A stretch of DNA of 64,000 nucleotides from Ureibacillus manganicus DSM 26584. GTDB taxonomy: Bacteria; Bacillota; Bacilli; Bacillales_A; Planococcaceae. Made by a program: the position numbers and the translations under genes. Of the stretch, positions 27,568-36,022 are shown piece after piece. How positions within the stretch are numbered: the stretch's first letter is position 1; every line of letters begins with the position of its first letter. The stretch spans positions 1 to 64,000 of the forward strand of contig NZ_JPVN01000003.1 of the NCBI RefSeq assembly GCF_000772945.1, written 5' to 3'. The notes under the pieces are model-generated. The model worked only from the letters and a program-made list of their open reading frames with translations. It ran no database searches and had not been told where the DNA came from.

Positions 27568-29421
27568 ATGAAAAACGTAAAAAGATTATTAATCTTAACT
27601 ACTATAACTGGATCACTATTAGTTGGCGGAATAGGTGCTTCTGCTGCAGCAACTTTTAAAGATGTGAAAGATGGATTTTGGGCTGATGATGAAATAAATT
27701 ATTTAGTTGATGAAAAAATTACCGCTGGTTATCCAAATGGTAAATTTATGGTCAATAAACTGATTACAAAATCAGAAGTCGCAGTGATGTTAGCAAATGC
27801 ATTAAATTTAAAACCGAGTAAAAATTCAAAAATTGAGTTTTCTGATGTGACGAAAAAACACGCTGCTTATAATGCTTTTGTTGCCGTTGTTGAAGCGGGT
27901 ATTTTCCCAAAAGAAGCAAAGTTTAAACCAAACGATACGTTTACAAAAGCTGAAATGGCAGAAGTATTAGTTAATGCGTTTAAACTAAGTGGCGTTGGTA
28001 CAGTGGAGCTAAAAGATGTATCAAAAAAATCCGAAAGCTATGAAGAAATTTCAGCATTAATAGAAAATGACATTGCTGCAATCGGGAAAAATAACAAATT
28101 TAGCCCAAATAAAAAAGTTTCAAGAGTAGAATTTGCAGTTTTCCTTGCAAGAGCATTGAATCCTGATTTCTTACCTACTCAGTACAACATTGCACAAAAT
28201 ATGAATCCAGTTATTAAATTATTTGATTTACTACTGAAAAATCCAAAAGAAATTCCTTCTTTATTTACATTAAAAAATGACTTTGGCTTTACTGATGTAA
28301 GCAATCAGATTATAAAACTTGAAGTAAGTGAGTTGAAAGAAGTAGCAAGATTAAATGGAACGACTGAATTTGTTGTCCGTTTAAATGTTGACTTAAAAGG
28401 AGACAAAGCTGGGTTATTGCAAGATGGCGAAAATGTTTTATACTTCTTAGTGCAAAAAAATGATTATATGGATTTTAGTATTGTTTCTGTAAGTAAAACA
28501 CCACATATAAAAGGTGATGACTCAATTTTATTTACGAATGCTTCAGCACTTAAATTAATAAGTGACTCAAGGAAATCCTATTGGTATGTTGTCAGTGGTG
28601 GAGAGAGTAATGGCGAAATTCAAACATTTACTAAAGGTGGATTAGAATATCGATATATGTCAGAATCCCTAAATACAGAAAGTAAATTAAAAGCTTATTT
28701 AGGTCAAACGCATACACCTGAACAAGTTGAGAAATTGTTTAAGGATTTAGGCTTTATTACACACAACGGTAAATTAGCACAACCAAATGCAGATGGTGGA
28801 AGTATTTTAAACTTTGAAAAAGCTACTGTAAAACTAATTTCGAGTTCAACAACTGTGAAAAAATATGAATTAAAGGTGCCACTAGGAGATACAAAAGAAG
28901 TTCAAACAATGGTCAGTGAATTACGTTTTGTTGAAGGTAAAGGTTGGCGTGTTCATAGCTTAGTGGATGCAAGTCAATACGATATATCCAATGACACAGC
29001 ACTTGTTTTATTTGGAGAATCCAATAAAGCATACTGGACAGCAGTAGCAGGTGGCGAAGGTGATGGTGAGATCCAAACATTTATGAAAGGTAATATGGAA
29101 TATCGTTATATGTTGGAATCACTTAATACTGAAGAAAGATTAAGAACGTATTTGAGCCAATATTACACTCCAGAAAGAGTCAATCAATTGTATAAAGATT
29201 TAGGCTTCATTACACATAAGGGAAAATTAGCTCAACCTAATGCAGATGGTGGAAGTATCTTGAATTTTGCAAAAGCAAAGATTGCGTTAGTTTCAGATTC
29301 AGGTAAAGTGAAGAAATTTACATTAACAATCCCTCTAGGTGATACTGGTTCTGTTGAAACTATGCAAGGTGAACTGCATTTTGTAGAAAATGAAGGTTGG
29401 CGTGTGCATAGTTTAAAATAA
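27568..29421 (+). CDS. S-layer-homology protein with tandem IseA-like domains
   Basis: The 617-residue exported protein has a signal peptide (about 1-27, ASAAA). Three SLH domains (about 29-75, 90-135, 150-198), each with the FxDV...AxxA pattern, should tether it to wall polymers. A linker domain of about 110 residues follows. Two similar modules (about 335-470 and 475-617) share YRYM-ESLNTE, LGFITH-GKLAQPNADGGSILNF and GWRVHSL. These match the IseA/YoeB family, which inhibits cell-wall DL-endopeptidases. Inference: a wall-anchored autolysin inhibitor. The duplicated modules are about 60% alike by eye. GGGGG precedes ATG 27568. Confidence 0.86.
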   Translation: MKNVKRLLILTTITGSLLVGGIGASAAATFKDVKDGFWADDEINYLVDEKITAGYPNGKFMVNKLITKSEVAVMLANALNLKPSKNSKIEFSDVTKKHAAYNAFVAVVEAGIFPKEAKFKPNDTFTKAEMAEVLVNAFKLSGVGTVELKDVSKKSESYEEISALIENDIAAIGKNNKFSPNKKVSRVEFAVFLARALNPDFLPTQYNIAQNMNPVIKLFDLLLKNPKEIPSLFTLKNDFGFTDVSNQIIKLEVSELKEVARLNGTTEFVVRLNVDLKGDKAGLLQDGENVLYFLVQKNDYMDFSIVSVSKTPHIKGDDSILFTNASALKLISDSRKSYWYVVSGGESNGEIQTFTKGGLEYRYMSESLNTESKLKAYLGQTHTPEQVEKLFKDLGFITHNGKLAQPNADGGSILNFEKATVKLISSSTTVKKYELKVPLGDTKEVQTMVSELRFVEGKGWRVHSLVDASQYDISNDTALVLFGESNKAYWTAVAGGEGDGEIQTFMKGNMEYRYMLESLNTEERLRTYLSQYYTPERVNQLYKDLGFITHKGKLAQPNADGGSILNFAKAKIALVSDSGKVKKFTLTIPLGDTGSVETMQGELHFVENEGWRVHSLK

Positions 29422-29433
29422 GTGAATAATTTA

Positions 29434-29478
29434 AAGCCCCTTACAAGAATAGTATAGTTTCTTGAAGGGGCATTTTTA
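29434..29478. terminator. bidirectional terminator
   Basis: GCCCCTT/AAGGGGC and the inner AGAA/TTCT stem stand between the convergent SLH and EamA genes. Confidence 0.85.
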
Positions 29479-29484
29479 TTATTA

Positions 29485-30363
29485 CTATGTCCTGTTCGTC
29501 AATATTACTCCACCAATGACCGCTAGACCTCCAACTATTTGGGCGAGATATAACTGTTCTTCTAGAAATACTGTTGCAAAAAGCGTTGCAAACACTGGAA
29601 TTAAATTTAAGAAAATTCCTGCGCGGTTTGCACCGATAGCCACAACTCCTTTGTTCCAGCATAAAAATGCAACAATTGAAGCAAATATTCCGACATAGAG
29701 TATGGCACCAATAGTTTTCACTGACCAGATAATGGGTGTATTTAAAGTAGCTAATTCAAATGCTGTGAAAGGTGCTATTATAAGGATACCAACTCCAATA
29801 GAAACTAGAAATGTTGAAAACCCTGGTAGTCTATCAGAGTACTGTTTTACAAGTAACGAATAAATACTCCAGCAGATTACTGCAACAATAACGATTAAAT
29901 CCCCGATATTAAATGAAAAATTTATCAGATTCTCAAGTGACCCTTTCGTAAGAATGAATAGTACCCCTATTAATGAAATGGCTGTTCCAATAATTTGATT
30001 GCGGCTCACGTTTACTTTTAAAAATATAAAAGATAATATGTATAAAAAAATTGGAGTTAATGAATTCATCAATGAAGCGTTAATTGAGGTTGTATAGTAA
30101 ACTCCTATATAAACTAATGCATTAAAACTAGCAACACCAGTAAGAGCAAATAAAATAACAATTTTCCAATGCTCTTTTATCTTTGGCCAATCTCGTTTTA
30201 CATATTTAAAGGCAATTGGCAAAAAGATTAAAAATGCGAGACACCATCTTAAAAGCGATAATGTAAGTGGGGGAATTTCTCCAGTAACAGCTCGCCCAAT
30301 AACAAAATTTCCTCCCCAAAGAAGTGTTGCAACAATTAATAATAAATGTGGTGGAAACCTCAA
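29485..30363 (-). CDS. EamA/DMT superfamily transporter
   Basis: This 292-residue membrane protein has ten hydrophobic helices arranged as two EamA repeats, the first opening LLLIVATLLWGGNFVIGR and the second near ICWSIYSLLVKQYSDR. DMT exporters move metabolites or amino acids; the substrate is not readable. The start has GGAGG upstream on the minus strand. It is a single gene that shares a terminator with the convergent SLH gene. Confidence 0.92.
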   Translation of the reverse strand: MRFPPHLLLIVATLLWGGNFVIGRAVTGEIPPLTLSLLRWCLAFLIFLPIAFKYVKRDWPKIKEHWKIVILFALTGVASFNALVYIGVYYTTSINASLMNSLTPIFLYILSFIFLKVNVSRNQIIGTAISLIGVLFILTKGSLENLINFSFNIGDLIVIVAVICWSIYSLLVKQYSDRLPGFSTFLVSIGVGILIIAPFTAFELATLNTPIIWSVKTIGAILYVGIFASIVAFLCWNKGVVAIGANRAGIFLNLIPVFATLFATVFLEEQLYLAQIVGGLAVIGGVILTNRT

Positions 30364-30696
30364 TGAAAGAACCTCCTTTTTGCGAATATTATTTCAATTA
30401 TAAATATTAAATTTAAAACTTCAATTCAATCTTCACTATTAAGAGGATTATGGGTTGAATGTAGAAATAAAAGAGAGTATCCCACAAGTGGAATACTCCC
30501 GTACATAACGACTGTCTGAGACAGAAAAACTATTAGTATTTTTTACTTTTGCTTTGGTTGGTTATTAGTCATCGGTAAAAATGTTACAGGTAATCGGTCA
30601 TCGGTTTACCAATTCAGAAAATTAGGTATGCACGACAGGCATTTAGACAGTACGTTATGCCTCGGATTGGAGTCTCACCGCACCGAGAAATTGATT
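30364..30696. other. intergenic region with minus-strand terminator
   Basis: This 333-bp gap holds a hairpin at 30475-30498 (GAGTAT-CCAC/GTGG-ATACTC, one mismatch). Read on the minus strand it is followed by TCTTTTATTT, so it terminates the 31916-30697 operon. Between that hairpin and the operon, AGGCAT/ATGCCT (about 30637-30662) forms another small hairpin. I see no gene or recognised RNA motif. Confidence 0.55.
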
Positions 30697-31218
30697 TTAG
30701 AAGTAATTTGAGTCATCGAATTCAATTTGAACCTGATAGTTTTTTGCATTGATAAGGTTCGATAATCGATGTGCTTCCTTTTCCAGTTCATTCGCTCTGA
30801 TTCGATATTCTTCAGGATCGTATAGTGTTACTTGATAGAAAATAACATTATCCCCAGTACTATGATAAAGTCTTTCCTTTTCAGTTCTGCTCATATCTTT
30901 ACAGAGGGAGCTTTCCGCCCGGAGTTGACTTGCAAGTTCGATTGCTTCCACAATTGGTAAATCTTCACCTTTAAAAATAATTGTATTATCGATGTTCGCA
31001 CGATAGATTAATCTGTCCAATGTTCGTGAATCTTTTCTCACTCGGGCAAGCTCAGCTTCAACTTCTGATAGTACGCGACCATATGATTTTGGCGTTTGAC
31101 CTTTCTCTACAATTGCTTTACTAACGGATTGAATTTCATTTGTTAGTTCAGAGATTTTTTTCGTTAATACACTTTTTAATTTTACACCTTCTGCAAGTGG
31201 TATTTTCTTCATCTTCAT
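30697..31218 (-). CDS. DIP1984/DUF6847-like coiled-coil protein
   Basis: The 173-residue protein is mostly helical and charged. LAEGVKLKSVLTKKISELTNEI opens a coiled coil; RTLDRLIYRANIDNTI and VEAIELASQLRAESSL follow. The pattern resembles DIP1984 family proteins (DUF6847), which have no proven role. It overlaps the upstream B3/B4-domain gene by four bases (ATGA), so the two are translationally coupled and may act together. Cytosolic. Family assignment is from memory and is moderate. Confidence 0.7.
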   Translation of the reverse strand: MKMKKIPLAEGVKLKSVLTKKISELTNEIQSVSKAIVEKGQTPKSYGRVLSEVEAELARVRKDSRTLDRLIYRANIDNTIIFKGEDLPIVEAIELASQLRAESSLCKDMSRTEKERLYHSTGDNVIFYQVTLYDPEEYRIRANELEKEAHRLSNLINAKNYQVQIEFDDSNYF

Positions 31219-31916
31219 TCGCCCCCTTGTATGAAAATAGTAGGATCATTTACTGTTAGTAAGAATGGATTATAGTCACCACCGCTTACTTGGCAAAACA
31301 TTTTCCCCGCAGCTTGAAGTAGTGCGTGACACTCATCATCAGCTAATGATGGTCTTAAATAGAATAGTTGAATTGCATTTGTCGTATCTTCTGTTACAGC
31401 AGTACGTTTAGAATCTACAAATGGACTACCAAACGCGCTTGTTTCGTCCTTCGAACATAGGATATTCTTTAAAGAGTTATAACGTCCATTTAATCCTTCA
31501 TAACCTGTGTCATCATCACCAACAGTAATAATGACATCTCCTTCAATAGTAGAAAGATCGTAAATACCAATTGGATTCTCATATTGTAATGAAAAGAAAT
31601 TATTTAAATCAACAGCGAGGTGAAACGGTTCTAAATAATTTTCTTTAGCAATTCTACGCATTAGACTTTCAGCAGAGTGACGGTATCTGTTTGGATCAGC
31701 TCCAAATGACTTCCAAACTTTTCTCCATTCAGCTATTCCAGGTCGTTCGGTGACAGGAGTTTCTTGTAGTTCTAAAAATAGGTTTTCTTGATATAATCTT
31801 GTGCGTCCTTTTATCATTTGAGGAGATTCTGATACAACAATTTTGGTATAATGGATAATGCCGATTTTAAATTGGGTGTTTACATCAAAAACTGATTGAT
31901 CGATTGAAATTTTCAA
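31215..31916 (-). CDS. B3/B4 tRNA-binding domain protein
   Basis: The protein has 233 residues. The B3/B4 fold, otherwise part of the phenylalanyl-tRNA synthetase beta chain, is seen in free form (COG3382 type): WRKVWKSFGADPNRYRHSAESLMRRI, then NNFFSLQYENPIGIYDLSTIEGD and PFVDSKRTAVTEDTTNAIQLFYL. Such free proteins may bind tRNA or deacylate mischarged tRNA, but this is unproven. It overlaps the next gene by 4 bp and is divergent from queG, another tRNA gene. Confidence 0.85.
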   Translation of the reverse strand: MKISIDQSVFDVNTQFKIGIIHYTKIVVSESPQMIKGRTRLYQENLFLELQETPVTERPGIAEWRKVWKSFGADPNRYRHSAESLMRRIAKENYLEPFHLAVDLNNFFSLQYENPIGIYDLSTIEGDVIITVGDDDTGYEGLNGRYNSLKNILCSKDETSAFGSPFVDSKRTAVTEDTTNAIQLFYLRPSLADDECHALLQAAGKMFCQVSGGDYNPFLLTVNDPTIFIQGGE

Positions 31917-31983
31917 ATTGAGTCACCTACTCACATTTTTTATATATAGTAAAGTTTACCAAAGAAAGGAGCGGAATGCGAAG

Positions 31984-33120
31984 GTGAGCATCGAACAACT
32001 ACAACTAGATTTAATTGATTATGCAAAATCGATTGGCGTCGATAAAATCGGGTTTACTTCCGCATCGCCGTTCAATGAATTAAAGAACCGTCTAAAGCGG
32101 CAACAAGAACTTGGCTACCAATCTGGATTTGAAGAATCAGACATAGACAAGCGTACAGAGCCTATTAAATTACTAGATGGAGCTGAAAGTATCATCGCGA
32201 TTGCACTTGCATATCCATCCAAAATGGAAGATGCCCCTACTGGTAAAAAGGGAGCAAGACGTGGAATCTTTGCACGGGCTTCCTGGGGGATTGACTATCA
32301 TGTTGCCCTTCGTGAACGATTGAAGTTATTGGAAGAATGGTTAGTAGAGCGCGTTCCAGGAGTTAAGTTTAAATCGATGGTTGATACAGGAGAACTTGTT
32401 GACCGAGCAGTTGCGGAGCGTGCGGGAATCGGTTGGAGTGGTAAGAATTGTTCTATAATTACTCCTGAATTTGGCTCGTATGTTTATTTGGGTGAAATGA
32501 TTACTAACATTCCTTTTGCCCAAGACTCTCCAATAGAAAATGAATGTGGTGATTGCCGACTATGTTTAGACGTTTGTCCGACAGGTGCGCTAGTTGAGGC
32601 TGGACAATTAAATGCTAAGAGTTGTGTAGCATTTTTAACTCAAACAAAAGACTTTTTACCAGATGAATTCCGTGGGAAAATCGGCAATCGTGTGTATGGT
32701 TGTGATACTTGTCAAACGGTATGTCCGAAAAATAAAGGGAAGATCAACTGGATACATGATGAGTTTAAACCTGATCCAGAAATTGCAAAGCCTTTATTGC
32801 AACCGTTACTGCATATGTCAAATAAAGAATTTAAATCGAAATTTGGACACGTTTCAGGGAGTTGGCGAGGGAAAAAGCCAATTCAGCGTAACGCAATAAT
32901 AGCTTTGGCACATTTTAAAGAGGAAGCTGCGGTACCTGATTTAATTAATATAATGAAAAAAGATGAGCGTCCTGTCATGAGAGGTACAGCTGCATGGGCT
33001 ATCGGGAAAATTGGTGGGCCTTTAGCTGAAGATGCTCTTGTTGGTGCGAAAGACGTGGAGAAAGATGAGGAAGTTCTTAAAGAGATTGAGAAAGGGCTCA
33101 TGTTAGTTATGGAACGATAA
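31984..33120 (+). CDS. queG: epoxyqueuosine reductase
   Basis: QueG reduces epoxyqueuosine to queuosine at wobble position 34 of tRNAs with GUN anticodons, using cobalamin and two 4Fe-4S clusters. The 378 residues include ECGDCRLCLDVCPTGAL and CDTCQTVCPKNKGK for the clusters, DTGELVDRAVAERAGIGW for the active site, and a C-terminal HEAT-like repeat region (about 310-375) seen in the Bacillus form. GTG 31984 (MSIEQL) is chosen over the longer frame from 31918, because AAAGGAG lies 12 bases upstream and family proteins start here. trmL follows after a repeat array. Confidence 0.93.
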   Translation: MSIEQLQLDLIDYAKSIGVDKIGFTSASPFNELKNRLKRQQELGYQSGFEESDIDKRTEPIKLLDGAESIIAIALAYPSKMEDAPTGKKGARRGIFARASWGIDYHVALRERLKLLEEWLVERVPGVKFKSMVDTGELVDRAVAERAGIGWSGKNCSIITPEFGSYVYLGEMITNIPFAQDSPIENECGDCRLCLDVCPTGALVEAGQLNAKSCVAFLTQTKDFLPDEFRGKIGNRVYGCDTCQTVCPKNKGKINWIHDEFKPDPEIAKPLLQPLLHMSNKEFKSKFGHVSGSWRGKKPIQRNAIIALAHFKEEAAVPDLINIMKKDERPVMRGTAAWAIGKIGGPLAEDALVGAKDVEKDEEVLKEIEKGLMLVMER

Positions 33121-33196
33121 ACGTTATATTTCTCTTTAAGAGTACTAGATAAGATTGTTTATTAAGGGAGCTTTTAATTTTGGGGACGAAATAAAA

Positions 33197-33448
33197 CCGA
33201 AGTTACGTGCTGTTTTCCCGAAGTATTTCGCATTAATTCCGAAGTATTTCGTGATAATCCCGAAGTTTCAGTTTTCAGTGAAGTAATCCCGAAGTTACGT
33301 GCTATTTTCCCGAAGTAATTCGCATTAATTCCGAAATATTTTGTGTTAATCCCGAAGTTTCAGTTTTCAGTGAAGTAATCCCGAAGTTACGAGCTGTTTT
33401 CCCGAAGTAATTCGCATTAATTTCGAAGTATCGTGATAATCCCGAACT
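33197..33448. repeat. 21/29-bp CCGAAGT array
   Basis: CCGAAGT or a close variant begins at 33197, 33218, 33239, 33260, 33289, 33310, 33331, 33352, 33381, 33402, 33423 and 33442. Steps are 21, 21, 21, 29, 21, 21, 21, 29, 21, 21 and 19. The long step carries a half-copy, GTGAAGT, 18 bp in. The super-unit is 92 bp. It lies between queG and trmL. Confidence 0.95.
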
Positions 33449-33551
33449 TTTCAGTTTTCAGTGAAGTAATTAAGAATTCTCTCATTTATTCAGTAACATA
33501 TCGCCTTTATTCTATAAAGAAACAAGTTTAACTATTAAGGAAGTGTCGATT

Positions 33552-34025
33552 TTGCCATTGCATATTGTTTTATATCAACCAGAAATTCCAGCAAACACAG
33601 GTAATATAGCAAGAACTTGTGCTGGAACAAATACATCATTACATTTAATCCGCCCACTTGGATTTTCAACAGATGATAAAATGCTAAAACGTGCTGGGCT
33701 CGATTATTGGGAACATGTCAATGTGGTTTACCATGATTCATTAGAAGATTTTCTTGAATACTCAAAAGATGGCGATCTCTATTTAATCGAAACATATAGT
33801 GATGATCCATATACAACCCACGATTTCAGTGATCAAAACCAGGATATATACTTTATGTTCGGAAAAGAAACAACTGGGTTACCAAAGGACTTTGCGTACG
33901 AACGTCGGGATAAATGCTTAAGGATACCACAAAGTGAACATGTACGATCATTAAATTTATCGAATACGGCAGCAATCGTAATTTATGAAGCTTTACGACA
34001 ACAAAATTATCCGGGGTTAAAATAA
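33552..34025 (+). CDS. trmL: tRNA (cytidine(34)-2'-O)-methyltransferase
   Basis: TrmL is a SPOUT-fold methyltransferase that puts a 2'-O-methyl group on the wobble base of leucine tRNAs. The 157 residues closely follow the Bacillus protein: LHIVLYQPEIPANTGNIART, HLIRPLGFSTDDKMLKRAGLDYW, the cofactor knot FGKETTGLP, and RSLNLSNTAAIVIYEALRQQ. The start is taken as TTG 33552, ten bases after AAGGA, giving the family N-terminus PLHIVLYQ; GTG 33543 sits too close to the site. It is probably transcribed alone or with queG. A hairpin terminator follows at 34038-34076. Confidence 0.94.
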   Translation: MPLHIVLYQPEIPANTGNIARTCAGTNTSLHLIRPLGFSTDDKMLKRAGLDYWEHVNVVYHDSLEDFLEYSKDGDLYLIETYSDDPYTTHDFSDQNQDIYFMFGKETTGLPKDFAYERRDKCLRIPQSEHVRSLNLSNTAAIVIYEALRQQNYPGLK

Positions 34026-34037
34026 TTAATAATAATA

Positions 34038-34078
34038 GGGTGAGTCTGAAAGAGTAATTCAGGCGCATCCTTTTTATA
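34038..34078 (+). terminator. trmL terminator
   Basis: GGGTGAGTCTGAA pairs with TTCAGGCGCATCC (with wobble pairs), followed by TTTTTAT. Confidence 0.65.
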
Positions 34079-34099
34079 TGTTGTTAAGGGGATTCTCTT

Positions 34100-34370
34100 A
34101 GACAAAAATAAGAGGGAAATTAAAAAACTGTTCTCGATAGGCGTTCTCGCGGACAAAAAAGTGAAGAAACCGAGAAACCTGTCCTCGACAGGCGATCTCG
34201 AGGACAAAAAAGTGAAGAAACCGAGAAAGCTGTCCTCGACAAACTGTATCGAGGACAAAAAAGTGAAGAAACCGAGAAACCTGTCCTCGACAGGCGTTCT
34301 CAAGGACAAAAAAATGAAGAAAATGAAAAACCTGTCCTCGATAAGTCGTTTCGAGAGCAAAAAGGGAGTG
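34100..34370. repeat. 51-bp hairpin repeat array
   Basis: GGACAAAAAA recurs at 34100, 34151, 34202, 34253 and 34304, exactly 51 bp apart. Each unit carries GTCCTCGA and TCGAGGAC around a 9-nt loop (perfect in two units, decayed in the outer ones), followed by an A/G-rich spacer. Since 51 is a multiple of three, open frames arise on both strands, but none has a ribosome site. It sits between trmL and catE, which are convergent. Confidence 0.93.
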
Positions 34371-34387
34371 CTCAGGTCCAATATGTA

Positions 34388-34427
34388 AAAAAGGTGACGT
34401 CAAAAAATTGACGCCACCTTTACTATT
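34388..34427. terminator. bidirectional terminator
   Basis: AAAGGTG-GTCAA and TTGAC-CACCTTT pair, flanked by A and T runs, between array and catE. Confidence 0.85.
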
Positions 34428-34431
34428 TAAA

Positions 34432-35316
34432 TTATTCCCCGTCAAAAGTAAACACAATTCGAATACCTGATGGATCTACAGTAGAGAATGCCTGACTGCC
34501 ACCGAACTTCGGAGCACCAGCAAATTCTTCAACTACTGCACCAATTCCACGTAGGTTATTTTTAATTTTCTCTGCTTGCGCATCATTGTCTAACACAAGT
34601 GTGTAAGATTTTAATCCAACGCTATTTTCTGGAGCAGGGCGACCATTTGCACTATTCCATGTATTCATACCAATATGGTGGTGATATTTACCTGTTGAAA
34701 GGAAAAGCGCTTGGTTACCATAGCGTGTAACTACGTCAAATCCTAATGCCTCTGTATAGAATTTTTCGGAAGCAGCTAAATTAGAAACAGATAAATGGAT
34801 GTGTCCCATAACTGTCCCTTGTGGTAGGCCATTCCAACCTCCATCAGCCTCAGCAAGAACTGAAGGGATGTTCACTTGTTCTGTTGTCATGTAAACTAAG
34901 TCGTTTTCCCAAATCCAAGTTTCTTCAGGGCGGTCAGTATATACTTCAATACCATTTCCATCTGGGTCGTTTAAATAAAGTGCTTCACTCACATGGTGAT
35001 CTCCAGCACCAATACGAACATTAGCTTCTACAATATTTTGGATAAAATTCCCTAAATCTTTACGAGTAGGTAATAGAATAGCGAAATGATAAAGGCCTGT
35101 TTGCCCACCTTGTAAACCTTGTGCATTATCTACTTGTTCTAAAGACAAAATACTAGTAGCTCCATCAAATGTTAATACAGCCGTATTACCTGATTGTTCT
35201 AAAACATCAAATCCAATAACTTTCTTATAAAATTCAACAGATCTTTCTAAGTTCGAAACTTTAACTTGAACGTGTGAAACGTACATATTTGGTTTTTTAT
35301 GAAAGTGTGTAGTCAT
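34432..35316 (-). CDS. catE: catechol 2,3-dioxygenase (CatE-like, VOC fold)
   Basis: This two-module VOC protein of 294 residues is close to B. subtilis CatE/YfiE. Features are HVQVKVSNLERSVEFYKKV, YHFAILLPTRKDLG, GDHHVSEALYLNDPDGNGIEVYTDRP, GHIHLSVSNLAASEKFYTEALGFD and YHHHIGMNTW. The histidines in GHIHL and YHHHIG and the glutamate in GIEVY are the expected Fe(II) ligands. CatE cleaves catechol rings and protects against quinone stress. The usual partner catD is absent here. The promoter carries GTAACTA-N9-TAGTTAC (35366-35388), a MarR/DUF24-like operator. Confidence 0.88.
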   Translation of the reverse strand: MTTHFHKKPNMYVSHVQVKVSNLERSVEFYKKVIGFDVLEQSGNTAVLTFDGATSILSLEQVDNAQGLQGGQTGLYHFAILLPTRKDLGNFIQNIVEANVRIGAGDHHVSEALYLNDPDGNGIEVYTDRPEETWIWENDLVYMTTEQVNIPSVLAEADGGWNGLPQGTVMGHIHLSVSNLAASEKFYTEALGFDVVTRYGNQALFLSTGKYHHHIGMNTWNSANGRPAPENSVGLKSYTLVLDNDAQAEKIKNNLRGIGAVVEEFAGAPKFGGSQAFSTVDPSGIRIVFTFDGE

Positions 35317-35365
35317 GGCTTTTTAGCCCCCTTGTAAAAATATTAAATCCATTCACTTACTTTAT

Positions 35366-35388
35366 GTAACTAAGTATATTTTAGTTAC
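35366..35388 (-). promoter_or_regulatory. MarR/DUF24-type operator upstream of catE
   Basis: A perfect inverted repeat GTAACTA-N9-TAGTTAC lies 50 bp upstream of the catE start. In B. subtilis, catDE is repressed by the thiol-sensing MarR/DUF24 proteins YodB and CatR at such palindromes; the assignment to a specific regulator is inference. Confidence 0.6.
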
Positions 35389-35473
35389 TTCAAGAAGTCA
35401 AGGATATAAATTTAATATTGATTTTGTAGGTTTTTATAGTGGTTTTCTTAAATCTATTCCGTAAAAAATAAAA

Positions 35474-35503
35474 GAACAACCATATAAAATATGGTTGCCC
35501 TTT
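35474..35503 (-). terminator. terminator of small membrane peptide gene
   Basis: ACCATAT and ATATGGT (extended by flanking pairs) fold around AAA. On the minus strand TTTTATTTTTT follows. Confidence 0.8.
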
Positions 35504-35555
35504 TATTTGTAGATATGCGCCAAAACGATTATGTATGGCATTTGGACTTTAAAGA

Positions 35556-35648
35556 TTAGTCTTCTTTATTGTAGTTACCTTCATGACCTGCAGTTAAGAT
35601 TGCAGTTAAAATAGAAAGACAAATCATAATCATTAAAAAAGTATTCAT
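35556..35648 (-). CDS. 30-residue small membrane peptide
   Basis: ATG 35648 has a perfect AGGAGG eight bases upstream and opens a frame for MNTFLMIMICLSILTAILTA, then GHEGNYNKED and a stop. Residues 3-20 form one hydrophobic helix, with a short polar, acidic tail, so it should be an integral membrane peptide. A clean terminator follows 53 bp after the stop, so the gene is a complete transcription unit. Similar small hydrophobic proteins in Bacillus act as regulators of transporters or sporulation. I cannot assign a family. Confidence 0.72.
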   Translation of the reverse strand: MNTFLMIMICLSILTAILTAGHEGNYNKED

Positions 35649-35784
35649 GGAAGAATCCTCCTCATGTAAATAGACTATCACTATTAGTATAGACTAAATA
35701 AAATTTCTTTACTACACAAAATTTATGACGGATTTGGTTCGATTCATGGAAGTTGGGAATATTACTTTTGAGAGGAGTGATCAG

Positions 35785-35973
35785 ATGGAAAACGAAAAAA
35801 TGGAACCTAGTGGGCACATGACAAACAATATGGCAGATGTCATTTGGCTCGGAAAACAAATGGAAAGAATGCGTGAAGGTTCACAACTAGCTGAAGATAT
35901 GCGATTTCCAGATCCAATTCAATTTGATGCAGTAGATAATGATAATGATGAAAAGTATAACAAAAATAACTAA
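35785..35973 (+). CDS. small hypothetical protein
   Basis: The protein has 62 residues, starting at ATG 35785 with GAGAGGAG upstream (a longer frame from 35725 lacks a site). It is Met- and acid-rich: MENEKMEPSGHMTNNMADVI, then WLGKQMERMREGSQ and an Asp/Asn-rich tail. No membrane helix or known domain is visible. It is divergent from the small membrane peptide gene and ends at a bidirectional terminator. Function unknown. Confidence 0.65.
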   Translation: MENEKMEPSGHMTNNMADVIWLGKQMERMREGSQLAEDMRFPDPIQFDAVDNDNDEKYNKNN

Positions 35974-35981
35974 CCTAAAAT

Positions 35982-36018
35982 TGGCCTCACTCGATTTTCA
36001 TTTACGAGTAAGGCCAAT
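35982..36018. terminator. bidirectional terminator
   Basis: TTGGCCT-ACTCG and CGAGT-AGGCCAA pair between convergent genes. Confidence 0.88.
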
Positions 36019-36022
36019 CTAT

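Noticed and set aside
30499-30690. Possible riboswitch or structured RNA in the gap after the B3/B4 operon
   Set aside because: Small hairpins are visible, but no conserved riboswitch core could be matched.
34007-34457. Open frames on both strands with 17-residue repeats
   Set aside because: They arise because the 51-bp repeat is a multiple of three. They lack ribosome sites, exist in three frames, and the conserved feature is the hairpin.
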